Assembly: GCF_014656475.1 (NCBI RefSeq)
Contig: NZ_BNCM01000001.1
Location: 1 to 64,000, forward strand
Length of the DNA stretch: 64,000 nt
From: Sinomonas cellulolyticus
Lineage (GTDB): Bacteria > Actinomycetota > Actinomycetes > Actinomycetales > Micrococcaceae
Reading direction: 5' to 3'
In this document: one piece after another, positions 1 through 8,693 of the stretch
How positions within the stretch are numbered: the stretch's first letter is position 1
How the letters are laid out: every line of letters begins with the position of its first letter
The notes under the pieces: model-generated
The model's database searches: none
What the model saw: the letters and a program-made list of their open reading frames with translations, nothing else
Told to the model about the DNA's origin: nothing
Position numbers and translations under genes: made by a program

Positions 1-162
1 ACCCATCCTCACAGGACTGCGAGCCCCTTCCATCCCAAGGGGACCACGCTCAAAGTCGAAGACCCTCCATACGGCCCCCGAGGCGCCGACGTCGCGCGCG
101 GAGAGTTCAACGGTGTTCGCGAGGACGCGCGGCGCATCCTCGGATTGCTCAGCGGGTGCCAT
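1..162 (-). CDS. Partial hypothetical protein, N-terminal 54 residues
   Basis: An open frame reads leftwards from an ATG at 162 and runs off the window edge with no stop, so only the first 54 codons are visible. The N-terminus (MAPAEQSEDAPRVLANTV...) and its codon use look like real coding sequence. A stretch reading VELSARDVGASGAVWR recalls small cupin-like proteins of Micrococcaceae, but too little is present to assign a family. The gene is divergent from the hydrolase gene starting at 205, leaving a 42 bp shared upstream region. Confidence 0.5.
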   Translation of the reverse strand, partial: MAPAEQSEDAPRVLANTVELSARDVGASGAVWRVFDFERGPLGMEGARSPVRMG

Positions 163-204
163 GGCACCACTGTAGGTCCGCCGACGGTCGGGCAGGATGG
201 TCGC

Positions 205-864
205 ATGGCAGACGGCGAGCGCATGACCATTCCCACTCCGTCGGGAGACGTCTCGGGCGTCTACGTCCGGCCCGGGGACCCGCGGGCTACGGTCGTCGTG
301 GCCCACGGGGCCGGGGCGGGCATGGATCATCCGTTCCTCGTGGGCTACTGCGACGCGCTCAACAGGCTGGGGCTCGCGACCCTGCGATTCAACTTCGCCT
401 ACATGGAAGCCGGCAAGCGCGCTCCCGACCGCGCTCCGAAAGCCGTCCCCGTCTGGACGGCTGCGCTCGCGGAAGCACGACGCCGCTCGGCCGGGGAGCC
501 GCTGTGGGGCGCCGGGAAGTCTTTCGGCGGCCGCATGGCCTCGATGGCGGCCGCCGAAGGGGCGATCGACCCGGCCGGCCTCGTATTCCTCGGTTATCCG
601 CTGCACCCCGCGGGGAAGCCCGAGAAGCTCAGGGACGAGCACCTGTACGGCCTCACCCTTCCCATGCTCTTCCTCTCGGGGACGCGGGACGCGCTCGCCA
701 CCGCGGACCTCCTGGCAGGCGTGGTGGCGAGGCTGCCCAGCGCAGAGCTCGTGTGGCTGGAGGGCGGCGACCACTCGTTCGCTGTCAAGGGCGTCAAGCG
801 CACCCCGTATGACATCGGGGCGTCGCTCGCCGAGCCCACAGCTCGATTCGTCGCTCGGGCCTAG
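205..864 (+). CDS. Alpha/beta-hydrolase, KANL3/TEX30-like (dienelactone hydrolase superfamily)
   Basis: A 219-residue cytoplasmic protein with the elements of an alpha/beta hydrolase of the KANL3/TEX30 type: an early VVVAHGAGAGMDHPF segment (oxyanion-hole region), a nucleophile elbow GKSFGGRM, an acidic residue in SGTRDAL and a late histidine in GGDHSF. The substrate cannot be predicted. The ATG at 205 was preferred over an in-frame upstream ATG at 145 because the first 20 codons of the longer form resemble nothing and would overlap the divergent gene at 1-162. No signal peptide is seen. A small hairpin at 900-916 follows the stop. Confidence 0.8.
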   Translation: MADGERMTIPTPSGDVSGVYVRPGDPRATVVVAHGAGAGMDHPFLVGYCDALNRLGLATLRFNFAYMEAGKRAPDRAPKAVPVWTAALAEARRRSAGEPLWGAGKSFGGRMASMAAAEGAIDPAGLVFLGYPLHPAGKPEKLRDEHLYGLTLPMLFLSGTRDALATADLLAGVVARLPSAELVWLEGGDHSFAVKGVKRTPYDIGASLAEPTARFVARA

Positions 865-899
865 CGGGGCGGTCCAGTAGCCGCCAAGGCGCCCCCGGG

Positions 900-916
900 G
901 ACCGTCAGAGACGGTC
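900..916. terminator. Short hairpin after the hydrolase gene, possible weak terminator
   Basis: GACCGTC and GACGGTC form a perfect 7 bp stem around a 3-nt loop, 36 nt beyond the stop at 864. There is no U-run. The rest of the 865-1031 gap holds nothing recognisable apart from the ribosome binding site AGGAGA at about 1020 of the next gene. Confidence 0.3.
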
Positions 917-1031
917 GCGGGAGAATCCTGCGATGACATCTTGCGCGACGCCCGGCGTGGTGGTGATCTGAAGGGGCCTTCCGTTCGGGCCGTTCGCACC
1001 TGCAGCACATCTATCTCATCAGGAGAATGCC

Positions 1032-2513
1032 GTGATTGCCAGGAATCTGCGTCGCGCCGCGATCATCAGCATGGTCCCCGCCGCGCTCATGCTCACCATG
1101 CCCGGAGCATCCGCTGCGGGCCTCGGTTCCCTCACCGTGGTGAGCGGGCCCAGTCCCTTCGCCGGCTGCACTCTCGGTGTGGCCCCCGGCGCCACCAACT
1201 TCCTCAACGCCGAGGTCGAGCCATGGGTGGCGGTGAACCCGGCGAACACTGAGAACGTCATCGGTGCCTGGCAGCAGGACCGTTGGTCGGACGGCGGCGC
1301 ACACGGTCTCGTGGTCGGCTACACGACCAACGGCGGGAGGACCTGGAGCGAGACGGCCCAGCCCTTCAGCGCATGCGCTCCCGGCGGCCCGTCACGCTAT
1401 GACCGCGCGTCGGACCCGTGGGTCTCGATCGGGCCCGACGGCACGGCCTACTCGGTGGCCATCTCCTTCCAGGGCGTCGGCCCCGACAACGCGGTGCTCG
1501 CATCGACGTCCGCCGATGGCGGGGCAACCTGGACAGCGCCCAAGGCCCTCATCGAGGACCTGGTAACCACGCAGTACTTCAACGACAAGGAATCCGTGAC
1601 GGCCGATCCCGTCATCGCGGGAACCGCCTACGCGGTCTGGGACCGCCTGACCTCCCCGGTGGGAAATCCGAAGGCCGATGCCCATGCCTTCGCCTACACC
1701 GGCCCCACCTGGTTCTCCAAGACGACAAATGGCGGAAAGAGCTGGAGCACGGCGAAGGTGATCGTGCCCACCGCGAATGAGCAGCAGACCATCGGCAACC
1801 AGATCGTCGTCGACCCCAGGACCGGGACGCTGTACGACTTCTTCGACCTCATCCTGGGTTCCGGTCCCAACGGTACGGACCAGCTGCACGGGTACAACGT
1901 GGCCTACTCCAAGTCCACCGACGGCGGTGCGACGTGGACCGCCCCGCAGGTGGTCGCGAAGCTCGCGTCGGTGGGCGTCACCGACCCGAGCACCGGGACA
2001 GCGGTGCGGACCGGGGACATCATTCCCGAACCCGCTATCGACCCCGCCACGGGGCAGCTGTACGTCGTCTGGCAGGACTCCCGGTTCAACGGGGGCCACT
2101 ACGACGAGGTGGCCATCTCGACGTCGTCCGACGGCGGGGGCACCTGGAGCGCGCCGGTGCGCGCGAACTCCCCCCACGGCGTCCCGGCCTTCAATCCGAG
2201 CGTCCAGGTATCGGGCAGCAGCGTGGGCATCACGTACGCCGATTTCCGCAGCCTCACTCCGGGCAACACCAGCACACTGCCTACCGACTACTGGTTCACG
2301 TCGTCACCGGTCGGCCCCTTGGCCATCACGGGTGAGACCCACATGTACGACACCTACGACATGATGACGGCGCCAATCGCCGAGGGCTACTTCGTCGGCG
2401 ACTACCAGGGCCTCGCCGCCCTCGGCTCGGGGTTCGCCTCCCTGTCCGTGCGCACCAACAGCGGGAACCTGGCGAATCGGACCGACGCCGTGTTCAGGGC
2501 GATCACCCCGTAG
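1032..2513 (+). CDS. Secreted Asp-box (BNR-repeat) beta-propeller protein, sialidase-like fold
   Basis: A 493-residue protein with a Sec signal peptide (MIARNLRRAA then a hydrophobic stretch ending in GASA-A near residue 29), so it is exported. Five Asp-box motifs of the S-x-D-x-G-x-x-W type lie at about residues 98-105 (TTNGGRTW), 158-167, 230-238, 294-302 and 363-372, the signature of six-bladed sialidase-type propellers. Such proteins bind or cleave extracellular glycans, but Asp boxes are structural and no sialidase active-site motif was identified, so activity is open. The GTG start at 1032 has AGGAGA 7 nt upstream. It faces the SulP gene tail to tail with a 26 bp gap. Confidence 0.8.
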   Translation: MIARNLRRAAIISMVPAALMLTMPGASAAGLGSLTVVSGPSPFAGCTLGVAPGATNFLNAEVEPWVAVNPANTENVIGAWQQDRWSDGGAHGLVVGYTTNGGRTWSETAQPFSACAPGGPSRYDRASDPWVSIGPDGTAYSVAISFQGVGPDNAVLASTSADGGATWTAPKALIEDLVTTQYFNDKESVTADPVIAGTAYAVWDRLTSPVGNPKADAHAFAYTGPTWFSKTTNGGKSWSTAKVIVPTANEQQTIGNQIVVDPRTGTLYDFFDLILGSGPNGTDQLHGYNVAYSKSTDGGATWTAPQVVAKLASVGVTDPSTGTAVRTGDIIPEPAIDPATGQLYVVWQDSRFNGGHYDEVAISTSSDGGGTWSAPVRANSPHGVPAFNPSVQVSGSSVGITYADFRSLTPGNTSTLPTDYWFTSSPVGPLAITGETHMYDTYDMMTAPIAEGYFVGDYQGLAALGSGFASLSVRTNSGNLANRTDAVFRAITP

Positions 2514-2539
2514 CCGAGGGCCGGCGCGGGGGCTCCACG

Positions 2540-4288
2540 TCAGCCGTGCGGGTCCCCGCGCCCCTCCCGGTCCGCGCGCAGGGCCCGGACCGCGGCGCTC
2601 ACCGTGGGGTAGAAGTGGTCGACGCCGAACCTCGCCCGGGTGCCGAAGCGCAGCAGCCGGTCCTTCATAGGGCCCTTGAGCTCGGCGAACACGAGCTGGA
2701 TCTGGCGTTCCGCCAGCCACTCGTCGAGCTCGATGAGCTCCTCGAGCGCGGTCGTATCGATGCCCGTGATCGGTTCGGCGGCCAGCACCACATGCGTCAC
2801 CGGGCGGTCTGCGGCCTCGACGAGCAAGCGGATGTAGTCCGTCAGGACCGTGCCGTTGGCGAAGAACAGCGGCGCGTCGAACCTCGCGACGATGAGTCCT
2901 GGGATGCGCTTCCCCTCTGGATGGCGTGAGAGGTCGTGGTAGCCGGGGACGTCCTCAAGGTGGCCGAGCTCGGCACGGTACGGCGTGAAGGCCCGGCGCA
3001 CGAACTCGAGCAGGGCCAGGCCGATCGCCACGAGGATCCCGGTGAGGACGCCGAGCGTCGTCACCCCCACGAACGCGGCGGCCATCACGACCGTCTCGCT
3101 CCGGCTCATCCGCGCGAGCAGGACCATCTCACGGCCGTCCACGAGGCCCATCACGGCGGCGATGACGACGGCGGCGAGCGTCGCCGTGGGCAGGTATGCG
3201 GTCGCGCCGGGCGCGGCGAGCATGAATGCCGCGACGAGCACGGCCGCGACGAGGCCGGCGACCTGGCTCCGGGCCCCCGCATCCAGCGCCACCGGCGTGC
3301 GGGACCCGCTTGCCGAGACGGGGAAGCCGCCGAGTGCGCCCGTCGCCGCGTTGGCGAGCCCGATCGCGGCGAGTTCCCTGTTCCCGGAGACGTCCCCGCC
3401 GTACCGGGCGGCAAGGCTCTTCGACAGCACGCCCGAGTCGGCGAACGTCATGAGGGCGATCCCGGCGGCGGGCAGCACGAGCGACACGGCGTCGGCGGCG
3501 CCGACTCCGCCGAGCGAGGGCCGGGGCAGGCCGGCCGGGAGCGCCCCGGCCACGGCCAGACGGTCCTCGAGGCCGAGGACCCACGTCGCCACGGCGGAGC
3601 CGACCACCGCGATGAGCACGCCCACCAGCCGCCAGCCCAGCGCACGGGCCGTCCCGATGAGCGCGAGGGAGCCGGCGCCCATCGCGAGCGAGACGGGATT
3701 CGCCTGATCGAGGGCCCGGGCCGTGGCCGTGAGCTCTTCCCACGGGCTGCCGCCCGAGACGTGCACCCCCAGGAGGACCGTCAGCTGGGAGGCGATCACG
3801 GCGACGGCGAGCCCGCTCAGGTACCCGAGGCGGATCGGGCGGGACAGCAGCTGCGTCACGACGCCGAGCCGCAGGGCCGCCCCCGCCATCATGAGGGCTC
3901 CCATCAGCACGGCGAGGAGTCCCGCGAGCGCGACCGCCCGCTCGGGGTTCCCGCCGGCGAGGGGGAGGGCCGCCGCGGCGATGAGGGGTGCGAGGGCCGA
4001 GTCCGGCCCCAGCACCAGCACGCGGCTTGGCCCGACGAGCGCGTACACCGCCATCGGCACGATGGTCGCGTACAGTCCCGTGGCCGGGGGAAGGCCCGCT
4101 GCCTGGGCATAGGCCATGCCCGCGGGAATCAGGAGCGCGAACAGCGCAGCACCGGCGACGAGGTCGTCACGAAGCCACCGCCTCTCGTAATGCCTCAGCC
4201 ACGGCGCGAGGGGGACCCAGCGCGGAAGGCGGGCGCGCGCCGTCGTGCGTCCCGCTGGATCCTTTCCGCCCGGTACTGCATCACCCAC
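2540..4288 (-). CDS. SulP family anion transporter with C-terminal STAS domain
   Basis: A 582-residue inner-membrane protein. The N-terminal three quarters are strongly hydrophobic with the SulP signature near residues 45-70 (DDLVAGAALFALLIPAGMAY, then GLPPATGLYA), and residues about 465-575 form a STAS domain (ARFDAPLFFANG and GIDTTALEEL). SLC26/SulP proteins carry sulfate, bicarbonate or other anions; which one cannot be told, and no carbonic anhydrase or sulfate-assimilation gene is adjacent. The gene diverges from the oxidoreductase at 4346. Confidence 0.9.
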   Translation of the reverse strand: MGDAVPGGKDPAGRTTARARLPRWVPLAPWLRHYERRWLRDDLVAGAALFALLIPAGMAYAQAAGLPPATGLYATIVPMAVYALVGPSRVLVLGPDSALAPLIAAAALPLAGGNPERAVALAGLLAVLMGALMMAGAALRLGVVTQLLSRPIRLGYLSGLAVAVIASQLTVLLGVHVSGGSPWEELTATARALDQANPVSLAMGAGSLALIGTARALGWRLVGVLIAVVGSAVATWVLGLEDRLAVAGALPAGLPRPSLGGVGAADAVSLVLPAAGIALMTFADSGVLSKSLAARYGGDVSGNRELAAIGLANAATGALGGFPVSASGSRTPVALDAGARSQVAGLVAAVLVAAFMLAAPGATAYLPTATLAAVVIAAVMGLVDGREMVLLARMSRSETVVMAAAFVGVTTLGVLTGILVAIGLALLEFVRRAFTPYRAELGHLEDVPGYHDLSRHPEGKRIPGLIVARFDAPLFFANGTVLTDYIRLLVEAADRPVTHVVLAAEPITGIDTTALEELIELDEWLAERQIQLVFAELKGPMKDRLLRFGTRARFGVDHFYPTVSAAVRALRADREGRGDPHG

Positions 4289-4345
4289 GGTTGGATCATC
4301 CCCCGCTCAGGGGACGTGCGCGAGGGGCGGTGGCAGGATAGGACC

Positions 4346-5788
4346 GTGAGCACTGCCGTGGTTGTCGGGAGCGGCCCCAACGGACTCGCTGCCGCCGTGC
4401 ACCTCGCGGCGAGCGGCCTCGACGTGAGGGTCCTCGAGGCCGAGGATTCGGTGGGCGGCGGCTGCCGCTCGTCCGAGCCGGCCATGCCCGGCGTCGTGGC
4501 CGACGACTGCTCCGCGTTCCATCCCTTCGCCGCCGCCTCGCCATTCATCGCCGCGCTGGGGCTCGAGGAGCACGGCCTGCGCTGGCGCTGGCCCGAGGTA
4601 CAGCTCGCCCACCCTCTGGACGGCGGCCGCGAGGCCGTCCTCTGGCAGGACCTCGAGCGCACGACGGCGGTACTCGGCTCCGATGGTCGGGCGTGGGATG
4701 CGCTGATCGGCCGCATCGCACGGCACTTCCCTCGCCTCACCGAGGACCTGCTCGGCCCGCTGATCCACGTTCCGCGCCACCCCCTGCTCCTGGCACGGTT
4801 CGGGCTCGAGGCCGTGCTCCCCGCCACCGTCACCGCGCGACGGTGGCGGGGCGACCCCGCCCGTGCACTCTTCGCAGGGATCGCCGCCCACGCCTTCGCG
4901 CCGCTTGACGCGCCCCTCACCTCCTCCGTCGGCCTCGTCCTCGCCGGCGCGGCCCACGCCGTGGGCTGGCCCGTGGCCGAGGGCGGGTCGGGGGCACTCA
5001 CCCGCGCGCTCGCGGGCCGGCTCCAAGCCCTCGGCGGGACCATCGAGACGGGCCTGCGGGTGGAGTCGGACGAGGATTTCGCGGGCGCGGACGTGGTGCT
5101 GCTCGATCTGGCCCCCCGCGCCGTCGTCGACGTGCTGGGGAACCGGCTGCCCCCTCGCACCGCCCGCTCCTACAGGCGCTACCGGCGCGGGCCGGCGGCG
5201 TTCAAGGTGGACTTCGCCATCGAGGGGGACATCCCGTGGGCGGCAGAACAGTGCCGCCGGGCCGGGACGGTGCACGTGGGCGGCACGCTCGAGGAGATCG
5301 CGGCTGCGGAGGCGGACGTTGCGGCGGGCCGGATGCCGCCTCGGCCGTTCGTCCTCGTGGGCCAGCAGTACCTCGCCGACCCCACCCGCTCCCGCGACGG
5401 GATCAATCCCGTCTGGGCGTACGCGCACGTGCCCTTCGCCTACGCCCGGGATGCGCTCCCGGCGCTGATCGCCCAGATCGAGCGGTTCGCGCCGGGCTTC
5501 CAGAAGCGGATCCGGGGCACGGCCGTCCGGGGGCCGGCAGCGATTGAGGCGCACAACGCCAACTTCGTCGGCGGCGACATCGGCACCGGAAGCACCGCCG
5601 GGCTGCAGCTGGTGATGCGGCCGCGGGCCGCCGCCCGTCCGTATGCCACCGGCGTGCCCGGGGTATTCCTGTGCTCGGCCGCGACGCCGCCCGGCCCGGG
5701 CACGCACGGGATGTCCGGGTACCGCGCCGCCGTGGCTGCCCTGGAATGGCTGGCCTCGCCGGGCAGGCCCGCGGAAGGGGCGGCATAG
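4346..5788 (+). CDS. FAD-dependent NAD(P)-type oxidoreductase, phytoene desaturase-like
   Basis: A 480-residue flavoprotein beginning VSTAVVVGSGPNGLAAAVHL, a dinucleotide-binding fold at the N-terminus, and ending with a second FAD-contacting stretch FLCSAATPPGPGTHGMSGYR, the layout of the phytoene desaturase/retinol saturase-like superfamily. The substrate is unknown; no carotenoid gene is nearby. The reading frame stays open upstream to about 2936, but that extension lies antisense to the SulP gene and has no protein character, so the GTG at 4346 directly before the FAD fold was chosen. A possible -10 (TAGGAC, 4339-4344) almost abuts the start. The methyltransferase gene follows after 9 nt. 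Confidence 0.85.
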   Translation: MSTAVVVGSGPNGLAAAVHLAASGLDVRVLEAEDSVGGGCRSSEPAMPGVVADDCSAFHPFAAASPFIAALGLEEHGLRWRWPEVQLAHPLDGGREAVLWQDLERTTAVLGSDGRAWDALIGRIARHFPRLTEDLLGPLIHVPRHPLLLARFGLEAVLPATVTARRWRGDPARALFAGIAAHAFAPLDAPLTSSVGLVLAGAAHAVGWPVAEGGSGALTRALAGRLQALGGTIETGLRVESDEDFAGADVVLLDLAPRAVVDVLGNRLPPRTARSYRRYRRGPAAFKVDFAIEGDIPWAAEQCRRAGTVHVGGTLEEIAAAEADVAAGRMPPRPFVLVGQQYLADPTRSRDGINPVWAYAHVPFAYARDALPALIAQIERFAPGFQKRIRGTAVRGPAAIEAHNANFVGGDIGTGSTAGLQLVMRPRAAARPYATGVPGVFLCSAATPPGPGTHGMSGYRAAVAALEWLASPGRPAEGAA

Positions 5789-5791
5789 GGT
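5786..5791 (+). promoter_or_regulatory. Candidate -10 of a leaderless promoter
   Basis: TAGGGT lies 6 nt before the GTG at 5798, the spacing expected if transcription begins at the start codon. No clear -35 is seen. Confidence 0.35.
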
Positions 5792-5797
5792 AGTCGG

Positions 5798-6994
5798 GTG
5801 CACGACGACGATCCCCACCCGGCCGAGCCCCCCGCCTCCGCGGCGGCCATGTCCTTCCCCTTCCAGTCCCTGCACCGCTTCCCGGACGTCGAGGCCGACA
5901 ACCTCCACGCCTACGACGCCACGGACAGGCTGCTGGGTGCCCGTGGGCTTGACCTGGCCCAGGCGTGGGGGCTCGACGGCAGCGACATCGCCGTCATCGG
6001 CGACGCATACGGCGCCATCACGCTCCAGCTCGCCTCCGCCGGGCTCACAGGCGTCCGCGTGCACCAGGACCTCGCGACGGGCCGCGCCGCGCTCGCGGCC
6101 AACGCGGCCGCGCTCGGACTCGACGGCTCGTATGTCTCCTGCGAGCTCGACTCCAGTCTGCTGGCAGGAGCGCGTCTCGTCCTCGCCCAGCTTCCCCGCG
6201 GACTCGCCGAACTCGAGGAGATGGCCGACGCCGTCGCCCGCTGGGCGGCACCCCATGCCGTGCTCGTCTCCGGCGGACGGATCAAGCACATGACTCTGGC
6301 CATGAACGAGGTCCTCAGGTCCCGCTTCGCCGACGTCCGGGCGGGACTCGCGGTGCAGAAATCGCGTCTGCTCACGGCCGCCGGACCCCTCCCGGTCCCG
6401 GAGGACCCGCCGTTCCCGGTCTGCGCGCGGGACGAGGATGCCGGCCTCACCCTGTGCGCGCACGGTGGCGCCTTCGCCGGCTCCCGCCTCGACATCGGCA
6501 CGCGCTACCTCATGGGCTTCCTGGAACAGGTGCCCGAGGGGGACACCGTGGACCTCGGCTGCGGCACGGGGGCGCTCGCCGTCGCCTACGCGCTCTCGCA
6601 CCCCTCGGCCCGGGTTGTCGCGACCGACCGGTCCGCAGCCGCGGTCCGGTCCGCGCGGGCCACCGTCGAGGCCAACGGGCTCGCAGCGCGAGTCGTCGTG
6701 GAGCACGACGACGCTGGCGGCTCACTGGGCGAGGCCGCGGCCGACGTCGTGCTCCTCAACCCGCCGTTCCACCTCGGCGCGAGTGTGCACGCCGGCGCCG
6801 GCCTCAAGCTCATTGCAGCGGCGGGGCGCCTTCTGCGTCCCGGGGGAGAGCTGTGGTGCGTCGCGAACAGCCACCTCGACTACGGAGCCGCACTCCGCCG
6901 CTCCGTCGGGCCCACCGAAGTGGTAGGCCGCAACCGGAAGTTCACGGTGACGCGCTCCGTGAGGCGGCCGTCCCGGTCAGCCGCTCGCCCCTGA
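5798..6994 (+). CDS. RsmC/RlmG-type class I methyltransferase (likely rRNA guanine-N2)
   Basis: A 398-residue protein with a divergent N-terminal methyltransferase-like half and an active C-terminal half. Motif I is DLGCGTGALAVAYA near residue 248, and motif IV is NPPFH near residue 320; this N-P-P-F signature marks N2-guanine or N6-adenine base methyltransferases, and the duplicated layout matches RsmC/RlmG, which modify 16S or 23S rRNA. The GTG start at 5798 lies 6 nt after TAGGGT (5786-5791), which overlaps the previous stop codon. An in-frame ATG at 5849 is an alternative start. Confidence 0.85.
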   Translation: MHDDDPHPAEPPASAAAMSFPFQSLHRFPDVEADNLHAYDATDRLLGARGLDLAQAWGLDGSDIAVIGDAYGAITLQLASAGLTGVRVHQDLATGRAALAANAAALGLDGSYVSCELDSSLLAGARLVLAQLPRGLAELEEMADAVARWAAPHAVLVSGGRIKHMTLAMNEVLRSRFADVRAGLAVQKSRLLTAAGPLPVPEDPPFPVCARDEDAGLTLCAHGGAFAGSRLDIGTRYLMGFLEQVPEGDTVDLGCGTGALAVAYALSHPSARVVATDRSAAAVRSARATVEANGLAARVVVEHDDAGGSLGEAAADVVLLNPPFHLGASVHAGAGLKLIAAAGRLLRPGGELWCVANSHLDYGAALRRSVGPTEVVGRNRKFTVTRSVRRPSRSAARP

Positions 6995-7098
6995 CAGACA
7001 GGCCGCCCTGAATGGGCCCGACGTGGGTCCCAGCGGTGAGACAATCCTTCTAGCCGGTAACCTACTGGCGAGTGCAGACCGTGATCTGAGAGGACCCC

Positions 7099-8358
7099 GT
7101 GACGGAGACCCGGCAGTCCGCCGCCCGCCGAGGCACCAACCTGCCACGGATGGGCGACTTCAACCTGACCGTGATCCTGGACGCGATCCGCCGCTCCGAG
7201 TCGGGGCTCAGCCGGGTCGAGCTGGCCCAGATCGTCGGGCTCTCGCCGCAGACGATCTCGAACATCTCACGGCGGCTGCTCGACCAGAAGCTCATCGTCG
7301 AAGCCGGCAAGGAGGGCTCGGGTCCGGGGAAGCCGCGCACCATCCTGCGCCTCAACCCCAAGGGCATGTACGCCGTCGGGGTCCATCTCGATCCGAGCAT
7401 CATCACCGTCGTCCTCCTGGATTTGGTGGGTGCGATCGTCGCTCAGGACATGTTCGTCACTCCCCGCAGCCATGAGCCCGCGGAGGTGGTGGGTGCGATC
7501 GCGGAGTGCGTCGAGCGGCTCCTCGCCGGCTCCCGGGTGCCGCGCAACCTCGTGGCGGGCATCGGCGTGGCTGCGCCCGGCCCGATCGACCTCGAGCGGG
7601 GGGCCGTTGTAGGCCCGCCCCTGCTCCAGGGATGGGTGGATGTGCCCCTCCAGGCCATGGTGCAGGAGGCCACGGGCCTCGAGACCACCATGGACAAGGA
7701 CGTCACCGGCGCCGCCGTCGCCGAGATCTGGGCCGGCACCCCGGGTGGCACAGACTCGTTCGCGTTCTTCTACCTCGGCACCGGGCTCGGCGCCGGGCTC
7801 GTGCTCAACGGTGAGGTGTACCGCGGAAGCTCGGGCAACGCCGGCGAGATCGGCCACATCGTCGTCGATCCCGACGGGCCCGAGTGCTTCGACGGCTGTG
7901 GGATGCGGGGCACCATTGCCACGATGCTCGAGCCGGCGCGGATCGTCGGGAGCGCGATCGAGGCGGGAGTCCTCCCACCCTTCAGCGGCGAGCCGACTGC
8001 CGCGGACTTCCAGGAGGCCTTCTCACGGCTCAACCGCCTCGTGGTGGAGGGGGACGAGCAGGCGGTGCAGATTCTGCGGTCTGCCGTCCAGGACATGGCC
8101 AGAGCGGCGTCCGTCGTCGGCAACATGCTCGATGTGGGGCGCATGGTGTTCGGCGGTCCCTTCTGGGCGTCGGTGGCCGAGTACTGCCTCGCCGTGATGC
8201 CGGACATGGTCAACGAGCACCTCGCGACCCGCGGCATCCATCGCGTCGAGATCGTCGGCACCGGGCTCGGTGACGACGTCGGCGCTGTCGGCGCTGCCTG
8301 CCTCGTCCTCGAGCGCGCCTGGGCGCCCCGGGCCGAACGGCTCCTGCTCGGCGGGTAG
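7099..8358 (+). CDS. ROK family transcriptional repressor (NagC/XylR type)
   Basis: A 419-residue protein with an N-terminal winged helix-turn-helix at about residues 20-75 (GLSRVELAQIVGLSPQTISN) followed by a ROK sugar-kinase-like domain: VAGIGVAAPGPID, phosphate loop GTGLGAGLVLNGEVYRG and NAGEIGHIV. The zinc-binding segment usual in ROK proteins is changed (GPECFDGCGMRG in place of CxCGxxGCxE). ROK regulators normally respond to sugars or sugar phosphates, but no sugar transport or catabolic gene is adjacent, so the target is unknown. The GTG at 7099 starts just upstream of the HTH. Confidence 0.88.
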   Translation: MTETRQSAARRGTNLPRMGDFNLTVILDAIRRSESGLSRVELAQIVGLSPQTISNISRRLLDQKLIVEAGKEGSGPGKPRTILRLNPKGMYAVGVHLDPSIITVVLLDLVGAIVAQDMFVTPRSHEPAEVVGAIAECVERLLAGSRVPRNLVAGIGVAAPGPIDLERGAVVGPPLLQGWVDVPLQAMVQEATGLETTMDKDVTGAAVAEIWAGTPGGTDSFAFFYLGTGLGAGLVLNGEVYRGSSGNAGEIGHIVVDPDGPECFDGCGMRGTIATMLEPARIVGSAIEAGVLPPFSGEPTAADFQEAFSRLNRLVVEGDEQAVQILRSAVQDMARAASVVGNMLDVGRMVFGGPFWASVAEYCLAVMPDMVNEHLATRGIHRVEIVGTGLGDDVGAVGAACLVLERAWAPRAERLLLGG

Positions 8359-8693
8359 GGCATCTGAGCCGCGGGGGATGCGGAACGGATGACGGTCATG
8401 CCGCTTCACATGCGCTTCACGACGCGACACATTCGGCCCAGGGCTTGAAGGTCCCTCCCTCGCGTTCCTAGGCTCGTAGCCAAGTTGCTTCCGCAACGTG
8501 TCAGCGATCCCCGTGCCTGGGGATGTGGGTGCCCCCGTGAGGGCCTGACATTTGCCGCAGGGAACGTCCTGTCCCTTCTCCAGCGCGCCGTCCGCGGCGG
8601 CGCCGCGGACGTTTACCTGCGATCCCTGATATGCCCTGCAGCGCCTTGCCGTCTCCGCGGCCGGGAGCCGCAGGCCGGACCCCAAGGACGCAA
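8359..8693 (+). ncRNA. Structured 5' leader RNA of metF-metE, candidate riboswitch or attenuator
   Basis: This 335 bp gap contains a -10-like TAGGCT at 8470-8475 and then a leader of about 215 nt rich in complementary segments. GTTGC/GCAAC forms a small hairpin at 8485-8496. TGTCAG (8499-8504) pairs with CTGACA (8545-8550), closing a junction with two internal hairpins: ATCCCC/GGGGAT (8507-8512/8519-8524) and GCCC/GGGC (8531-8534/8541-8544). A 9 bp stem CGTCCGCGG/CCGCGGACG (8589-8611) followed by TTTA looks like an intrinsic terminator ahead of metF. It does not match the S-box, SAM-II, SAM-IV or cobalamin consensus as I know them. A 16-codon frame (GTG at 8498) lacks Met or Cys codons beyond the start. 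Confidence 0.45.
8589..8614 (+). terminator. Terminator-like hairpin inside the metF leader
   Basis: A perfect 9 bp GC-rich stem (8589-8597 with 8603-8611, loop CGGCG) is followed by TTT. It sits about 80 nt before the metF start, where an attenuator would be expected. Confidence 0.45.

Noticed and set aside
2936..4345. Upstream extension of the FAD oxidoreductase frame by 470 codons
   Set aside because: The extension is antisense to the SulP gene and is rich in Arg, Gly and His without domain motifs; the flavin fold begins exactly at the GTG at 4346.
4307..6706. Minus-strand frame of about 800 codons opposite the oxidoreductase and methyltransferase genes
   Set aside because: Shadow with biased composition, overlapping two motif-supported genes.
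8498..8548. Possible leader peptide (GTG start, 16 codons) in the metF leader
   Set aside because: No ribosome binding site, no internal Met or Cys codons that would fit attenuation, and the stretch is better explained as the closing stem and hairpins of the leader RNA.
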